Below are positions 34,146-46,910 of a stretch of 64,000 bases of DNA, piece by piece. Positions within the stretch are counted from its first letter, which is position 1. Each line of letters starts with the position of its first letter. Both the position numbers and the translations under genes were made by a program. The stretch is taken from contig JADCRB010000028.1 in NCBI GenBank assembly GCA_021464245.1, positions 5,623,067-5,687,066 on the forward strand. Reading direction: 5' to 3'. The stretch is from Carallia brachiata. Its lineage: Eukaryota > Streptophyta > Magnoliopsida > Malpighiales > Rhizophoraceae. The notes under the pieces are model-generated. The model ran no database searches. It was given only the letters and a program-made list of their open reading frames with translations, and was not told the DNA's origin.

Positions 34146-37100
34146 ATGTTGTTTCAAGTGGGAGGGCAGGGGACCCGCCCCACCTTCTTCGAGATGGCCG
34201 CCGCCCAGCAGCTCCCGGCGAGCCTCCGCGCCGCCCTCACCTATTCGATCGGCGTAAGCTATACAAACGCATCTTTAGGAACTGACCCCATCACTTTTTT
34301 CAGGATTATAATTTGCATGTGATGAAAAGTTGATGTCTTTTTTTATACCCATCCGAGGTTTCTTCATTTGGGTTTGGTCTGAATTGGCATACTATCGCTT
34401 TATTTTTGTATATTGGTGACTCAGTAACGTAAAGTTTTGCTTTTGGTTATTTCTTGTTCTTTCTATTGATCCAAGTTCAATATAATCAAGTTAAAGTTTG
34501 TTGCTTTTGAAATTGGTTTCATGAGAAATTGATTGAATTTAGCTTTGTGTTCGTGTTAATTGCATCCGCATTTGTGTGCTTTGCAAAGTGGTAAATATTG
34601 TTTGGTGTTGCTTGTGTTTTTAAAGGTATTGGCGTTAAGAAGGCCTTTCCTTCATAAGGTGTTAGACTATGAAGATGAATTCTTTGCCTTGCTTATGCTG
34701 GTGCTTGAGACTCATAGCTTACGGACCACAGGTTCGTTTGTTTCCATTTCTTGTGGTTTCAATTGTTGCCCCCAAATTTAATCTCAAAATCAGTAATTTA
34801 TACGCTGCATAGCTATTTTGCATACACGTTTATGTTCATGCCATTGGCACCACATGTCACGTAATTTGCAATGTGGTAATCTTTTAATCTCAATGACTTT
34901 GGATTTTTATTGTACTACTTGTGATTCTTTTTTTTTTTTTTAATGCTTCTGGCATGAGCATTTTCTTTTTCTTATTTGTTGTAATTTCTTCCGATTAGTC
35001 TTGCACACGAAATTGACGGTTTGAGTTACCATATGGCTTGTCTTTCAACTGTAAATCTAGAAGTTGTTCCTTCTCTCAATATTTATTAAGTGGATCTGTG
35101 GTGGCAAGCAACATGCTTAGTTTCGTTATGCAAATAGCTTTACACCATGCTCAGTTTGTTGTTATGAATAGTATTAACCTTCATCTTGTGTTGATTGCTT
35201 GCTGCACTATGGTTGTTAAATTTTACACTAATCACAACTTTATCTTATTCCTCTAAATCTGAGAACTGTTTTTGGTTGTTCTGTCTTCTGTGAGATGGTT
35301 TGCTCAATCTTCATTCTTTTTTTATGGTTTCACTGCAGATGCTTCTTTTGCTGAATCTCTTTATGGGTTGCGGCGGAGAGCGGTGAAGATAAGAGCAAAA
35401 AAGGTTGCTGCTCATTTGACTTCGGGGGATGGGCTTGAACACTCTGGATTAGAAAAGCACCAAAGAATTCTGTCAGTTGTATTTCTGGTACTTTACTCAA
35501 CATTTTTTGTCCCATAATCCTTGAATTTCCTTAGAAATGTTGTAGTTCGAACTTAGCATATCAAGCAAAAATGTCACGAACTGCTCTCTAGTACTGCTAA
35601 ATGTATAAACAATTTCAAATTTCTTTCCCGTTAATACTTTCCATGAACAACATCATGAGTTTGATGACTTATTAATTTGGTACACCTGATTAGGTTGTGT
35701 TGCCCTATTTTAAGTCAAAGTTGCATTCGGTGTATAACAAAGAAAGGGAAGCCAGGCTTCAAGCAAGCTTGTGGGGAACCAGTGATGAAACAGTCGAGGT
35801 TTCAGACCTTTTCAGTGGAGAGGAGAGTTCTCTTATTTCTAGAGAAACTTCAGAAACAGAAGCAACAGTGAGAACACTTATCAAAGAAAATTCAGAAAAT
35901 CATATTTGCTTGCTACCCTTGGCTACATGCTAGTAGTGAAGGTACATGACTTCTCACTGTGTCTTGAATGTGATGGTAACAATCATTTTTTAAGTTAAAA
36001 ACTTGAGATGGGATCTCAAAGTAAATTATACTTTGTTATTGAGAAAGGATAATGAAATGTCTTTGTCATGTCATCTTTTGCCAGTTTAATTTAAGTTCGA
36101 CATTCTGATGGTTTTTCTAGTGAGATATTCACTGAGATTGAGGTTACTGGAAATGAAAATAAATATTGAAGCTTGCATTCCAGAGGTCAAAGCTATATGC
36201 TATAGAGTTTCCACTTTTGCTGAACATCCAATTAGTAGCATATGGTGACAATCTTATGTCATTTTCCTTATTAAAATAAGAAGAACAAAAAAGTGACCCA
36301 CTCTTTTCATTGCTGGGTATTCTGTCTTTTTGTCTATATTACCACATGTTTACTGGTTGAGTGGTCAGTCTTTCCCTAAGCAGTGGCTGGACAAAAATTC
36401 TGTGTTGAGCCTGTATAAGTGAAATATTGTGTGCAGGACAAAAATTGTTTGCTAGCCTAGATTTTCATGATAAATCTTCTTGGGAAGTGGTGCATTGCTT
36501 CATATGTCTCTTCACAGGTGGCATTAGCAGGTGAAGGGGTTTTTCGTGTTGGTATATATTGCGCAGCCACCATTCCAAGCCACCAGATTTGCCACCAGTC
36601 TCATCAATATTGGCCAATCTAATTTGCTGCTTTCCAATGCAGGATTGTCATTCACTTATCAACTCTTGTATCTGCTGGATGCTACTGGGTTCTTTTCTTT
36701 CGCGCTACATGCGCTTGGGATCCATGTTACTCGAGCTACAGGGCAAGAGCTGGTATTCTAATTTGGCAAAATCAAGAATCTATTTTTGTTTTATTTTTTT
36801 ATTCTTGGATTAGAAAAAAAAAATTGAGCAAAAAAGAAGAAATGAATAGAGAAAAGAAAATATTGCCATCTTAATGCACCTGAATTGGCTTTGTGCACTT
36901 GCAAGTGTTATGGTATACATGGGGTTTGACCGTAAAGATGTGGATCTGCAACTATCACAATGCATCAAAAAAATGCATTTTTTTGTGTTAGTGAACTTGT
37001 GAAGTATTGTTGAATTACACCATTCATTTTGAGGGATTCATTTTGAAAGGAGAAACTGTGGGAATATTTTTGTTATAAAAATATCATATTTCTCAAATAT

Positions 37101-38366
37101 TTTTCAAGCTAAAGTTGGTGGTGAAATTCTTTGTTTGTATCTGCATAAGATAATATTGAGATGGTAGGAAATTGAATAATTCGAAATTTATGTTGTAGCT
37201 GGTGCGAAAATCTTTACTTTTTTCGTTTGCAACTGGCAATTTCTGAAATTGATGTCAACCTACTTTTCTTTGTGGACGTTGTTTCCGGAAATATTAAACA
37301 TACTACTTTTCACTTTATAATTTTTTGATGACAATGTAGATGGATACCTCTTCTAGAATTTCAAAGATAAGAAGCCGGGAACGTGACAGACTTCGGGGCC
37401 CTGCCTGGCTGAAGGTATAATTTTATTTTTTATGCTAGGTCAGCGACTTCAAATGTGCCCTTTTGCCTTTCTGGTTTTGTTTGTGAAAATGAAAATTTGC
37501 TTATCTAACTTGCATAATATTTTACAATAGCACTTCAATGTGATAAAAATTTTCAGGCATTGCAAGGAGCATTGCTGAAATGTGCATATGCAGTGCTGGA
37601 CTACGCACAGACTGGCTTAATTGCAGCAGTATTCATCTTTAAAGTGAGTGTCATTTACCTGCTAGTGCTATCATGTTCTCATTGAGTAGTAATCATCTGC
37701 AAATGCAGAAGTTTGATTGTCTCTTATCCTTACCATAACCAATAATAGCAATTTGGCTTCTCTGAATAATTCCTATTTTTTTTGATGGAGTTCTAGAATC
37801 ACTTGCAGAACATGGCCATAATACAAACCTGATAAATAATAAAAATAATATTAATAATGAGCAGGTTATTTTCAGAAATTAGTATACGTCTTGCTGTGCC
37901 ATTTTTATTTCAGTGGCTGGATTATAATTTTATACATATTGTGCATACAAATGTTATTAAATACTCCGTGTCATACAAGTTATGCTATTTATGATTTTAT
38001 GCTTGCATTAGTCATCTATCTATAATTAATATGTGGAGGCTAACAATTTCTTGGTGCAATTTACATAGATGATGGAATGGTGGTACCAGTCTGCTGAGGA
38101 AAGAATGTCAGCTCCAACTGTGTATCCCCCACCGCCGCCTCCACCGCCCCCAAAGGTGAAGAAGTAACTTTTGTCAACCTTGAAATTGATCCCACACCCC
38201 CCCCCCCCCCCCCCCCCCCCCCCTCTCTTTCCGCGTGCCCAAACATGCTCACACTCTCCCAAAAAAAAAAAAGCATTTGTGTCATCTCAATATTGTTTGC
38301 ATTACTCATGTCTAGTTGATGAGAATGATGGATACCAAAGGCTTTGTGGCCACAGATAATGAAGCC

Positions 38367-38397
<31 letters not shown>

Positions 38398-38827
38398 ACA
38401 GTTACCTTTTGCAATTTTGGATGAAGACCAATGTCGAAAATTAGAAGCTAAAAGATACTATTGTTCTTCTCTGTATTTTGTGGGAGATTTTTAATGAGTA
38501 TGACTGACAGGTTGCCAAAGATGGGATCCCATTACCTCCTGATAGAACAATCTGCCCACTATGTTCCCAGAAACGAGTAAATCCCTCGGTAGTTACTGTC
38601 TCTGGGTTTGTCTATTGTTATGCTTGCATATTCAAATACGTATCTCAGGTGAGGCCTCTATACTCAATTCTTCATTACATCTGTCTCAAGCAGTAAGAAG
38701 CTACTTATGTCTAATTAGATCGTTAATGATGTTTAACTTTATTTCATTGGCACAGTACAACCGCTGCCCTGTTACATTGATGCCAGCTACTGCTGACCAG
38801 ATAAGAAGGCTCTTCCATGATATGTAG
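34146..38827 (+). CDS. PEX12: Peroxin-12 (RING subunit of the peroxisomal ubiquitin ligase), with one frameshift
   Basis: Ten exons match plant PEX12: 34146-34253, 34626-34731, 35339-35487, 35694-35941, 36643-36752, 37340-37414, 37557-37643, 38069-38155, 38511-38648 and 38756-38827. The protein starts MLFQVGGQGTRPTFFEMAAA and ends with the RING (CPLCSQKRVNPSVV, CYACIFKYV, CPVTLMPA) and DQIRRLF. PEX12 sits in the peroxisomal membrane with PEX2 and PEX10 and ubiquitinates the import receptor PEX5 for recycling. In exon 4, however, the frame runs from ISRETSETEATVRT into a stop at 35931-35933. The expected continuation (LSKKIQKIIFACYPWLHASS) is present in another frame, and the exon is 248 bases, two short of what its splice phases require. 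So a 2-nt deletion near 35877 would truncate the protein to about 200 aa without RING. All other exons are clean. It may be an assembly error, a null allele or a young pseudogene. Confidence 0.9.
38194..38223 (+). repeat. Poly-C run in PEX12 intron 8
   Basis: About 30 consecutive C bases lie within the intron after the proline-rich exon, followed by CTCT and later an A run. The complement is a G tract. Such runs are length-unstable and prone to sequencing error. Confidence 0.95.
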
Positions 38828-40166
38828 AAATGTTAGAAGTTACAGAGAATGAGATCAGTGTATTTTTGTACGAGGTATTCAATAATTGGGAGTATACTCG
38901 GATGATCAGTAAATGCAGGCAAAAGCATCACAATTTGCAAGCCAAATCCAAGCAGAATAACAGCAAATTTACTCACATTTTTTACGGCAGACAGCTTAGC
39001 TTCAAATCAATGTGGCCTTCTTTGGACATTCAGCTGTACCAATTTATAGTTAACCAATTTGATTTTTTTTTTTTTTTTACCCTAGGAAAGTTGTTTCACT
39101 GTTCTTTTATCTTACATGTACCTGAACAGCTTTTTGTGTGATAAAAGTAACTTTTTTTGGGTAAAATTATCATGTTGGTTAGGCTGCACTGCTGAATTTT
39201 GACCTGAGTTTTTGCATTCTGCACCATGTTTCCTTTTGGAAAGAGGAACATTGTTCATGGATTTACGCTATGTTCGCATTTATCACCGAATGTCCAGCTT
39301 CGAATGGACCAAGAACTGGGCACTTATTAACTGGGTTTTTGCTAGACAGGAAGCTTGAACTCAGAAAAATATGAGTTCTGGGTGCCCGCTACATTGTTAC
39401 TTTGTTGGACATCAGTGAGAATCGAACATCTATGTCACAAATACTAATGTTTTCTAAAATTTTCACTTTTAATTTCTCTTTTATAATTATCAATTAAAAA
39501 TTAACATATTAACACTTTTCAATAATAAATTTATAATATATTTAACTTTTATTTTTTTATAGTCAATCAACACATATTATATATAAATGATTGTAAAAGA
39601 GAAAGACGAAAGTGACTATCATTAGCAAAATTTTTATTTTTTTAATTAGAAGAAGAGTGTCCTGAAGTAGACGTGTGTAATCTTATCTTTATTTTTTTAT
39701 AGTCAATCAACACATATTATGTATAAAGAATTATAAAAGAGAAAGACGAAAGTGACTATCATTAGCAAAATTTTTATTTTTTTAATTAGACGAAGAGTGT
39801 CCTGAATCAGACATGTGTAATCATATCTTTATTTTTATATATGAGTTTCTATGACTTTCATATCATAAGTCATAACGAAACACCTTTTTTGTCATTCCGA
39901 TACTTATCTATGTTTTTAAAATTACAAAAATTAAATTATCACTGATGGAAGAAACAATAAATATATTGCAAAGAGTGGTGGGTACAATAAAAAAGTCCAT
40001 TAACTATCCCTAAAAGTTTTAGGCTAAAACCTGCAAAGAAAGGCTGATACTAGTAGGAAAAACTAAAAAAGACTAACAAATGATGCACTAGAACGCCAAA
40101 TTAACAACATTAAAATGCACAAAATCACCACGCTTTCGACCAGCCGTCTGCGCCTACATGCTAAAT
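38828..40166. other. Convergent intergenic region, PEX12 and MGCFF gene
   Basis: The first part is PEX12 3' untranslated sequence. A 140-bp tandem duplication lies at 39551-39830. The rest is AT-rich and non-coding as far as I can see. Confidence 0.55.
39551..39830 (+). repeat. 140-bp tandem duplication (two copies)
   Basis: 39551-39690 and 39691-39830 are near-identical: both contain 'agtcaatcaacacatattat', 'gagaaagacgaaagtgacta' and 'gaagagtgtcctgaa'. A few substitutions separate them (for example gaagtagacgtg against gaatcagacatg). It is a recent local duplication with no coding role. Confidence 0.92.
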
Positions 40167-41809
40167 TTATGCAATGCCTTTATTCACAGTTCTCTCCAAT
40201 CTCACTCCAACTGGTGTCCAGTTGAACTTCACGTTCTCATCCTGCACATTGCACAACCAAAAAAACCAATCATTATTATCACGACCTCATCAAACAAATT
40301 TATTAATCAACATCATGAATGATGAACCTCAATTCAAAGTTTACCTCTCCATTTTTGTTATTGTATGACATTCCTTTGCTTGAAGAGCTTGAATCTGAAT
40401 CCATGGCCTGTCCAGTATGTCTCCAGTAGCTCCCAACAGTTCCTATGATGGGTGTTTCATCAGGACTCCGGCTCCGTGCTCGTCTCGGAGAGTTCGATGC
40501 TGAAAGTTGTTTGAGTTCCTCAATTGTCATTGCTCCCAAAATTGGCCTATCTTCGTTGCTCCTACCTGAATTTCCCTTCCCAGATGGCGAATTTCCCGCG
40601 GAATTCGCACTACTCTTGGACATGGGTGTTGTTTCAGACTCAACCAACCAACTTGACAGGCTAGTATCCACTGCAGTTTCCTGGTCCCTAAGGTTCTCCT
40701 TATTGGCACTAGCTTTTGGATTGTTGGCAAATACCTTAAAACTAGGCTCTGGACTCATGGTTACACCTAAATGTTGCTCCAAATTGACATTTTCCTTGTC
40801 CTCATGCTGCAATGTTAAGGTTGCTATACATTTGACTGCTTTCCATTGAGTCAAATTCTCTACTGGATTCAACACTGAATCAATAGACTGAGTCCTGTCT
40901 CTGGCACGTCCACTCAAGCCAACTGACTTAACTTCCTCATTAGTTGAACCACTTTCAGGCATTGGGCTTGTCACCTCTTTCTCACCCATTTCAGCCCCAC
41001 AATGGAATTGTTTTCTGGAATCAATTGATAAAGAAAACAATGACTCAGAAGACTCTTCCTGAACCAATGCTTGACCATCACCACCTCCATCATTTTCATC
41101 ACCATTAACATCTCCTTCCCCTAAGTCACTATCTCCCAATTCTATTTCTTCATACTCTTCACTAGGGCAATCCTTGTATCTGTGATTTGGAGGATAAAGT
41201 CCTAAATTTGATTTCACTAAATCAGTTGTGTTGCTTTCTTTAGATAGAACTGGTTTTTCTTTGTTTTCACTCTCTTTCTCCTCATTTTTCTCCCCTGCAT
41301 TATAATTGGTGACTTCCTCAGTAGACAAAGAATCACGTGCCTTGATATCCAAATCAAAAGTCACCTTCTTTTGCACGTTGCAGTTTAATTTCCACTCGAT
41401 TTTCTCTCTAAGAAAACCAAAAAATAAACACTCAGATTTAAAAAAAAAAACAACAACTAAATCACATAAGACCTACAAATTAAAAACAAAGATTCAAAAT
41501 TTAAGCTTATAATATGAACAGCTCACTTTGATTCTGCAATATGTTTAATGGGTTCTTGAATGGCTTCTTGCTTTGTAGGTTCATTCAGTTGTCCTATAAG
41601 GCAAGTAGCACCATTTCTCTGTAACAAATAAAGTGGTCATTTTTTCCACTGTGAAACAGAAATTTACTGAAAATTGAAAGACCCATTAATGCAACAAGCT
41701 TGAAAATTGGACTTACATTGTCTGCGGAGGGGGTTGCATTATTATTTACCGAATGCCTGTGTCTTTTATTATGCTTACAAGCTCCAAAACAGGCGAAAAA
41801 GCACCCCAT
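40167..41809 (-). CDS. Unnamed acidic, Ser-rich protein with lipidation-like MGCFFACFGAC start
   Basis: Four exons join in frame to about 440 aa: 41809-41717, 41618-41527, 41407-40345 and 40241-40167. The protein starts MGCFFACFGACKHNKRHRH: Gly2 and Cys3/7/11 followed by a basic patch suggest N-terminal acylation and membrane association (inference). The middle is acidic and low-complexity (EEYEEIELGDSDLGEGDVNG). The C-terminal part is Ser/Arg-rich and carries ordered-looking motifs: RPILGAMTIEELKQLSASNS, SPDETPIIGTVGSYW and a last exon WTPVGVRLERTVN. I recall similar uncharacterised plant proteins but cannot name the family. An in-frame ATG two codons upstream (MIMGC) exists, but the MGC start fits the acylation pattern. 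A GA repeat at about 41919-41941 lies just upstream. Function unknown. Confidence 0.82.
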
Positions 41810-43631
41810 TATCACCCAACAATAATAACTTTAAAGTAAAGTGTGTGCTTGCTAGAGCCAAACACTGTTCTCTAAAGCAAAGTGCTCTTCTTTTTTCCAG
41901 AAGACAGAAGACTAGTTAGAGAGAGAGAGAGAGAGAGAGAAAGATGAATCTATGAAAATACGACCGTTAAGGAATCTTTCAAAAATTTTGTTTTAAATTT
42001 TGTTTGTTTTGTTTATCTAAAGCAGCATGGGTGATACTGAAGCCTGTTTTACTGGATGGACTCCATAAAATGGGGGTTTTCCTATTTTTAAGAATAGGGC
42101 CCACCATTATCTCTTCATCAACAGTTTGTTTAGATTGTTGGATTTTAGTGAAAAAAAAAAAGTGAAAAAAAAAATATAACAAATAAAAAAGTTGTGAAAA
42201 AATAAGAAAAAAATAAAATTTTATATTTGATTGTATTAAAAATTTATGAGAAAAAAAATTGTACTGATGAAATTACAAAAATGACTCTATAAATAGATAA
42301 ATACTAAGTAAAAATTATAAAAATATTTTTATAAATAATTAAATAAATTGGGGTTATTTTGATAATCTCTCTTTCATGGGTTTTTTTTTTCAAATGTTTT
42401 GTACTTTTCTGCTGACACATTTTTAACCAAATTTCTTATAACTGCTGCAAACGGTAAAAAAGCATTGAAAAACGCGTTTTATTTTTCTTTTATTTTTCTA
42501 ACCGGTTTGCCAAGCACACTGTAAAAGAAACCAATATGGAGCAGCTTAACGGAATGAAACCAATCATATATAATGATGGGGGGATATTTAAGATTTGATG
42601 TAAAAAATAGCAAATATCATTAGGATAGAATGAAAAGTCCAATATCACCTATGGTAGGAGTTTGGTTCCGCACCTAAACTACACTTTTTTTAGAGAAAGA
42701 GGTAAGAGTGTGATAAGTAAAATATAATTGGTGAATTTCAAATTTAATAATTATTATGATTATTTGTAAAAGAGGTCTCATTCGACTATTTATTCGAATA
42801 TTTAGATAATAAATTCTCTTTATAAAAAAAATTGAATCAGAAAGTCTACAAGTGATTCCTATTTGAACCGGTAAAAATGATGATTAACATTTCTACATTA
42901 TCTTATTTTATTAAAAAAGAAAACAAGGTCCAATTAATTTATTTATTTTTTTTCTCATAAATTAAACAGCATGCCAACAAAAAAGAGATTAATCAACTTA
43001 TCTAACCGTCCTCTCTCTTTAACCAATTAATCTATCCCAAAAACAAATTATCTTTTTAAGGATATCTCAGGTAATCAAGGAAAATTTTAAACCAAAAGTT
43101 TCATTTAAGTTTTGCATTTATTACAGGAGAAATTAGGAGAAGAGTCGGTCAGATAAGTTGATGTTTTCCATAGTTGTATATTGACGAAAGTTAAAGGCCA
43201 AAAAAATTAAAAAAGAAAGAAATATTTACACATCTATCTTTGATTCTCATATGGGAACAAAAAGACCTGAAAATTGGGAAAAAAAAATAGCAATCACAAC
43301 AAAAATTTAAGCTTAATTAAAGGGCAACGTAGAGAAAAGGTTATCAAAATAAGCTATTAGAGAACCAAAAAAAGAAAAAAAAAAAAAAAGAGAGAGAGAG
43401 AGAAAAATGGAGATTTCTTCTCCAGTTTCACATCAGTTAAACAACAATGGCACAACAGATTTTATAACAACATGAAGTGATGATCACCTAAAGATACCGC
43501 GTAAATCCATCCGAGGAACGATCCACATGCAGAATTAAATGTTCAATGAGCACAGGCTCAGCAGAGCCTTACTTCTTCCTTGTCTAAAAAGAATTTCAAA
43601 GTTGCAGACTTCACAAGGATAGTTGATCCGA
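41810..43631. other. Intergenic; promoter of MGCFF gene and 3' flank of ankyrin gene
   Basis: A GA run lies at about 41919-41941. About 42150-42530 is AT-rich and ends 'ctaaccggtttgccaagcaca', which resembles a MITE end, but I could not find its partner. Another GA run is near 43391-43405. No gene is seen. Confidence 0.5.
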
Positions 43632-46600
43632 TTATTCCACATCTTCACTCAAATGATGTGTGCCACCATCCCCACCTCTGGCTGCCGCATGTTTCTTGTG
43701 TTTCTTGCTCTTAGCCTTCTTGGCTTTCATGCGGCGTTTCTTCTCATTGGCGTCGACCCAGGTATAGTCTGACGGTATGTGGAAAGGTTCTACCTCATCC
43801 TTGTACCGGTGACTATCACCGTCACTGGATTGCCCACCACGACTTCCCCTCATCCACGATATCCATGACCCTTCTGATTCTTTGGACTTCGCATCCACGA
43901 AATGAGCCGGACTAGAGGGAGGGGTTGCAAATTCCTCTACTTGTTGAAGCTCTTCAAATTTTGTGAAAGTTACAAGCACACGAATAGTCGGGACAATTGG
44001 AATGGCAACCTACAATTAAGGGAAAAGGACATTGTCATTCTATCTACAGTTCAAAATTTGAATGCCAAAGCATGGAGAAATTTATTGCATGCAATTGTCC
44101 ACTTGAAGCGGTCAGCTCCTCCAACCCATCCCTGCTCTCTCCCTTTGTTGCATTCGATGTGTGTCATTAGTTGGGAACTAGTGGAAGAGAGTGGCCGGAT
44201 CGTAGGAGAGGGGAACCGGAACCTCATGAATCCACATACACTTACAAAGGGAATTATCAACGTCATAGCACAGAAATCTCAAATAATCAGCCTAATAATG
44301 AGACATGTCAATTCCAAGACCTCCCATACTGCTTTTGTCTTTTGCGCAAAGGACTGACCAATCAGGGACTTGTTAGCCCTTAAAAATGGGTAAACAACTG
44401 GAGACAAACTACTAAAACTTTATTTTCACTCCCTGATTTAATAAAATTCTTAAATAGGACTATCCAAAGTCCAAACTGTATTTTCCATTTAATAAGTCAG
44501 GTTTAATACAAAGCACTCAATCATCCAGAGAGTCTCCTTCCTAGAGTAGCTTAATGTCCCCAACAATTTACTACGGAATTCATTCCACTTTTGCAAAGAC
44601 TTCTAGTGAACTCTAAGTAAGCTTTTGGCATGACAATCAACATATTTCAAGTCCCAGATCAAGAAAAACAGCACATCTTTTCACTAATACGGATATGGTT
44701 TAATGCAAAATGCTTGCATGATGTGGGACTTAGATAACACCACCCCAAAGCAATAGCATGATTAGATGCACCAAAGACTGAGCCAAATTTGCACGTCAAA
44801 CAAAGAAAAAGGCAGCCATTCACAGTCCATCTTACTTGGGGAATCACAATGATATATCCCAGTATGTAGCACCAGGTGATCGTTTAAGAAATTGAAAAAA
44901 AAAAAAAAAAGAACATATTCACTGGTTATTGTTCCAAGTGGAAATTGTATGTTGAACCTTAAAGCAATTTTTTTTTTTTCTCTTTTGGTATAAAAACACA
45001 AAAATTATAAGTCTACCCCAACAGACAACTGTGATAGCTGGCTCAAGAAGGAGAAGAAGAAGAAAACAAAAAATGTACATAAATCGATAATTGTGAAATC
45101 TGTGGAAGAAGGAGAAAGGGAAGAATATAAAAAGCCTACATTAATTGATACTTCTGAAGTCTATGGAAGAAGAACCCACAGCAGAAGACGAGAAGAATGT
45201 AATCATAAATTGCACAGGAAATGATAAAAGTGCATTAAAAATAAAAAGAAACAGAAGCATTCATCACCCATGAACAAACTACAAGAGAAAGAGAGATCAA
45301 ATTACCTTGACAGGAAATGTTCCAGCAGGTAGTTTAGTTGTCAAAAGCTCCCTAAGCCTCCTAACAGCCTTGACCTTGTTGGCTAATATGTCTAACAACG
45401 GCAAAAGCTCCTCTGTTTTTAAAGGAAAATCTGGTGTGAGCCATAGGACAGGTCTTAAACCCTTCTTGTATTCATTCTCATGCTTAGAGTCACTGGCAGG
45501 CACCTTCTTCTTTTTCTTCTTGCTGCTTTTATCCTTTCCCTTCTTGGCATCCCCTATTTCCTCCTTGGCAAGCTCAGAAGATGATTTTTTGTGATCAATT
45601 GGCTTCTCAGCGCCACCTTCTGGTGCTAACTTAGAGAACTTTTTCACGATCTTCGAATCTTCAGAATCATCGCCATCCTTACCCTTGTTCTTCCAACCAA
45701 ACCAACTTTTCTTCTCCTTGCTTGCAGCATTGGATTCGCCATTCTCATAGGAACCTGTGAGACTATTTTCGGAGTGCTCAAGTACAGGAGGTTCCTCGTC
45801 GTCACAAGGGCCCTCTGAGTTCCCCATACGGAGAGCAGAATCCAACTGCTTCCTCTCCTCTGCTGTCAAGACATCATCGAACTCATCATTTTCAGTGCCA
45901 GTTGCCAACCTATCCTCCTCGTCCACAGCAAAAAGCTCCTCATCAGTCATTGCACCAGGAACCCGTCTTGATTTGACACTCACCATCACATGAAGCATAT
46001 CATACACTTTTGCTTTCCAATTTCCAACCATCTCAGTCTTCTCCTGTCGCCTCCAATTCAAATGAGGAATAAGCTCTGCCTGCGTGACATCAATGCCTGG
46101 TCTATACATATTAGTTTGAGACATCAAAGTCACTTCATGGGCAACTTCAGCTTCGGTTGGTTGGGCACCAGCCCCCTCTAATGCATTGGTAACCTCTTTT
46201 TCTTTGTGAGCAAGAACAATTAAAGAACCAGGTGGCAGGGTTATATTTCCATCATCTGAAGAGTAACCCTCTCCCAAAAAGAGAAAAGTTTGGTCTGACC
46301 TTTGAATGCGAAACCCATCAAACCCAGCTAAAGTCATATCAGCACGGAGGTTAGAACCCCGCTTCCAAATGCGGTAAGTATCCGAGGGAGCAATTCGTCC
46401 AATAAAGGGTATAACTGAGCTCTCAAAATGAAAAGTTATCTCCATGTAAAAATCACGAATTCGAGCTGCTGAGGCAATTATTCTTGGCAGGCGACGGCAC
46501 CATTTTGCCCAAGCGAGAGGCTGGTAATGTCGTGCAATTGTCATAGCAATTGACTCCTCTCTTGTGCAGACTGCTTCCTGAAGAGCACTCCATCCATTTT

Positions 46601-46910
46601 CATTCTGCAGACTCCAATCAGCACCAGCCGCCATTAAAATGTCAGCAGAGATAGGGTCCCGCAATTTGACAGCAAGGTGCAAAGGAGTCTCGCGGCCAGG
46701 AACATCCCGACGATCAATTACTGCTGAGACAGCATCAGCCTGTTGCTCTACTGCAAGAGACTCTGATTCAGTGTTAACTTCACCAGCCTTGGGAAGCCGC
46801 GGAAGGGCTGATACAATGCGCCTGAGGCCAGCATAATCACGGCATGCCACAGCCAAGTGGGCAGGACTGTGTGCATATTTGGAAAAATCTTCCATTTCTT
46901 TTCTCTCCAT
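43632..46910 (-). CDS. ANKRD13-like ankyrin repeat protein with GPCR-chaperone domain
   Basis: Two exons, 46910-45306 and 44009-43632 (GT-AG, phase 0), give about 660 aa. The conserved start is probably MEDFSKYAHSPAHLAVACRD at 46895; MERKE adds five residues. Residues 15-120 carry ankyrin repeats (RETPLHLAVKLRDPISADIL, GADWSLQNENGWSALQEAV). Then come the conserved block WAKWCRRLPRIIAS, RDFYMEITFHFESSVIPFI and GFRIQRSDQTFLFLGEGYSS, the GPCR-chaperone (ANKRD13) domain, which continues to VLWLTPDFPLKTEELLPLLD and into exon 2 (VAIPIVPTIRVLVTFTKFEE). An acidic/lysine-rich insert (SSKKKKKKVPASDSKHENE) and a basic tail (KKRRMKAKKAKSKKHKKH) look disordered. Animal relatives act in endosomal sorting of ubiquitinated receptors; the plant role is little known. 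No signal peptide. Neighbour PEX12 is also its neighbour in Arabidopsis, from memory. Confidence 0.92.

Noticed and set aside
34560..35517. Short plus-strand frames as separate genes
   Set aside because: They overlap PEX12 exons 2 and 3 and their introns, and splice into the PEX12 model.
38026..38414. Glycine-rich minus-strand reading frames
   Set aside because: They are the complement of the PEX12 proline exon and the intron poly-C run.
40445..40849. 134-codon plus-strand frame
   Set aside because: It is a shadow of the large minus-strand exon of the MGCFF gene, whose splicing and motifs are coherent.
43902..44383. Plus-strand frames of 70-151 codons
   Set aside because: They cover the ankyrin gene's second exon and intron on the opposite strand and carry no motif.
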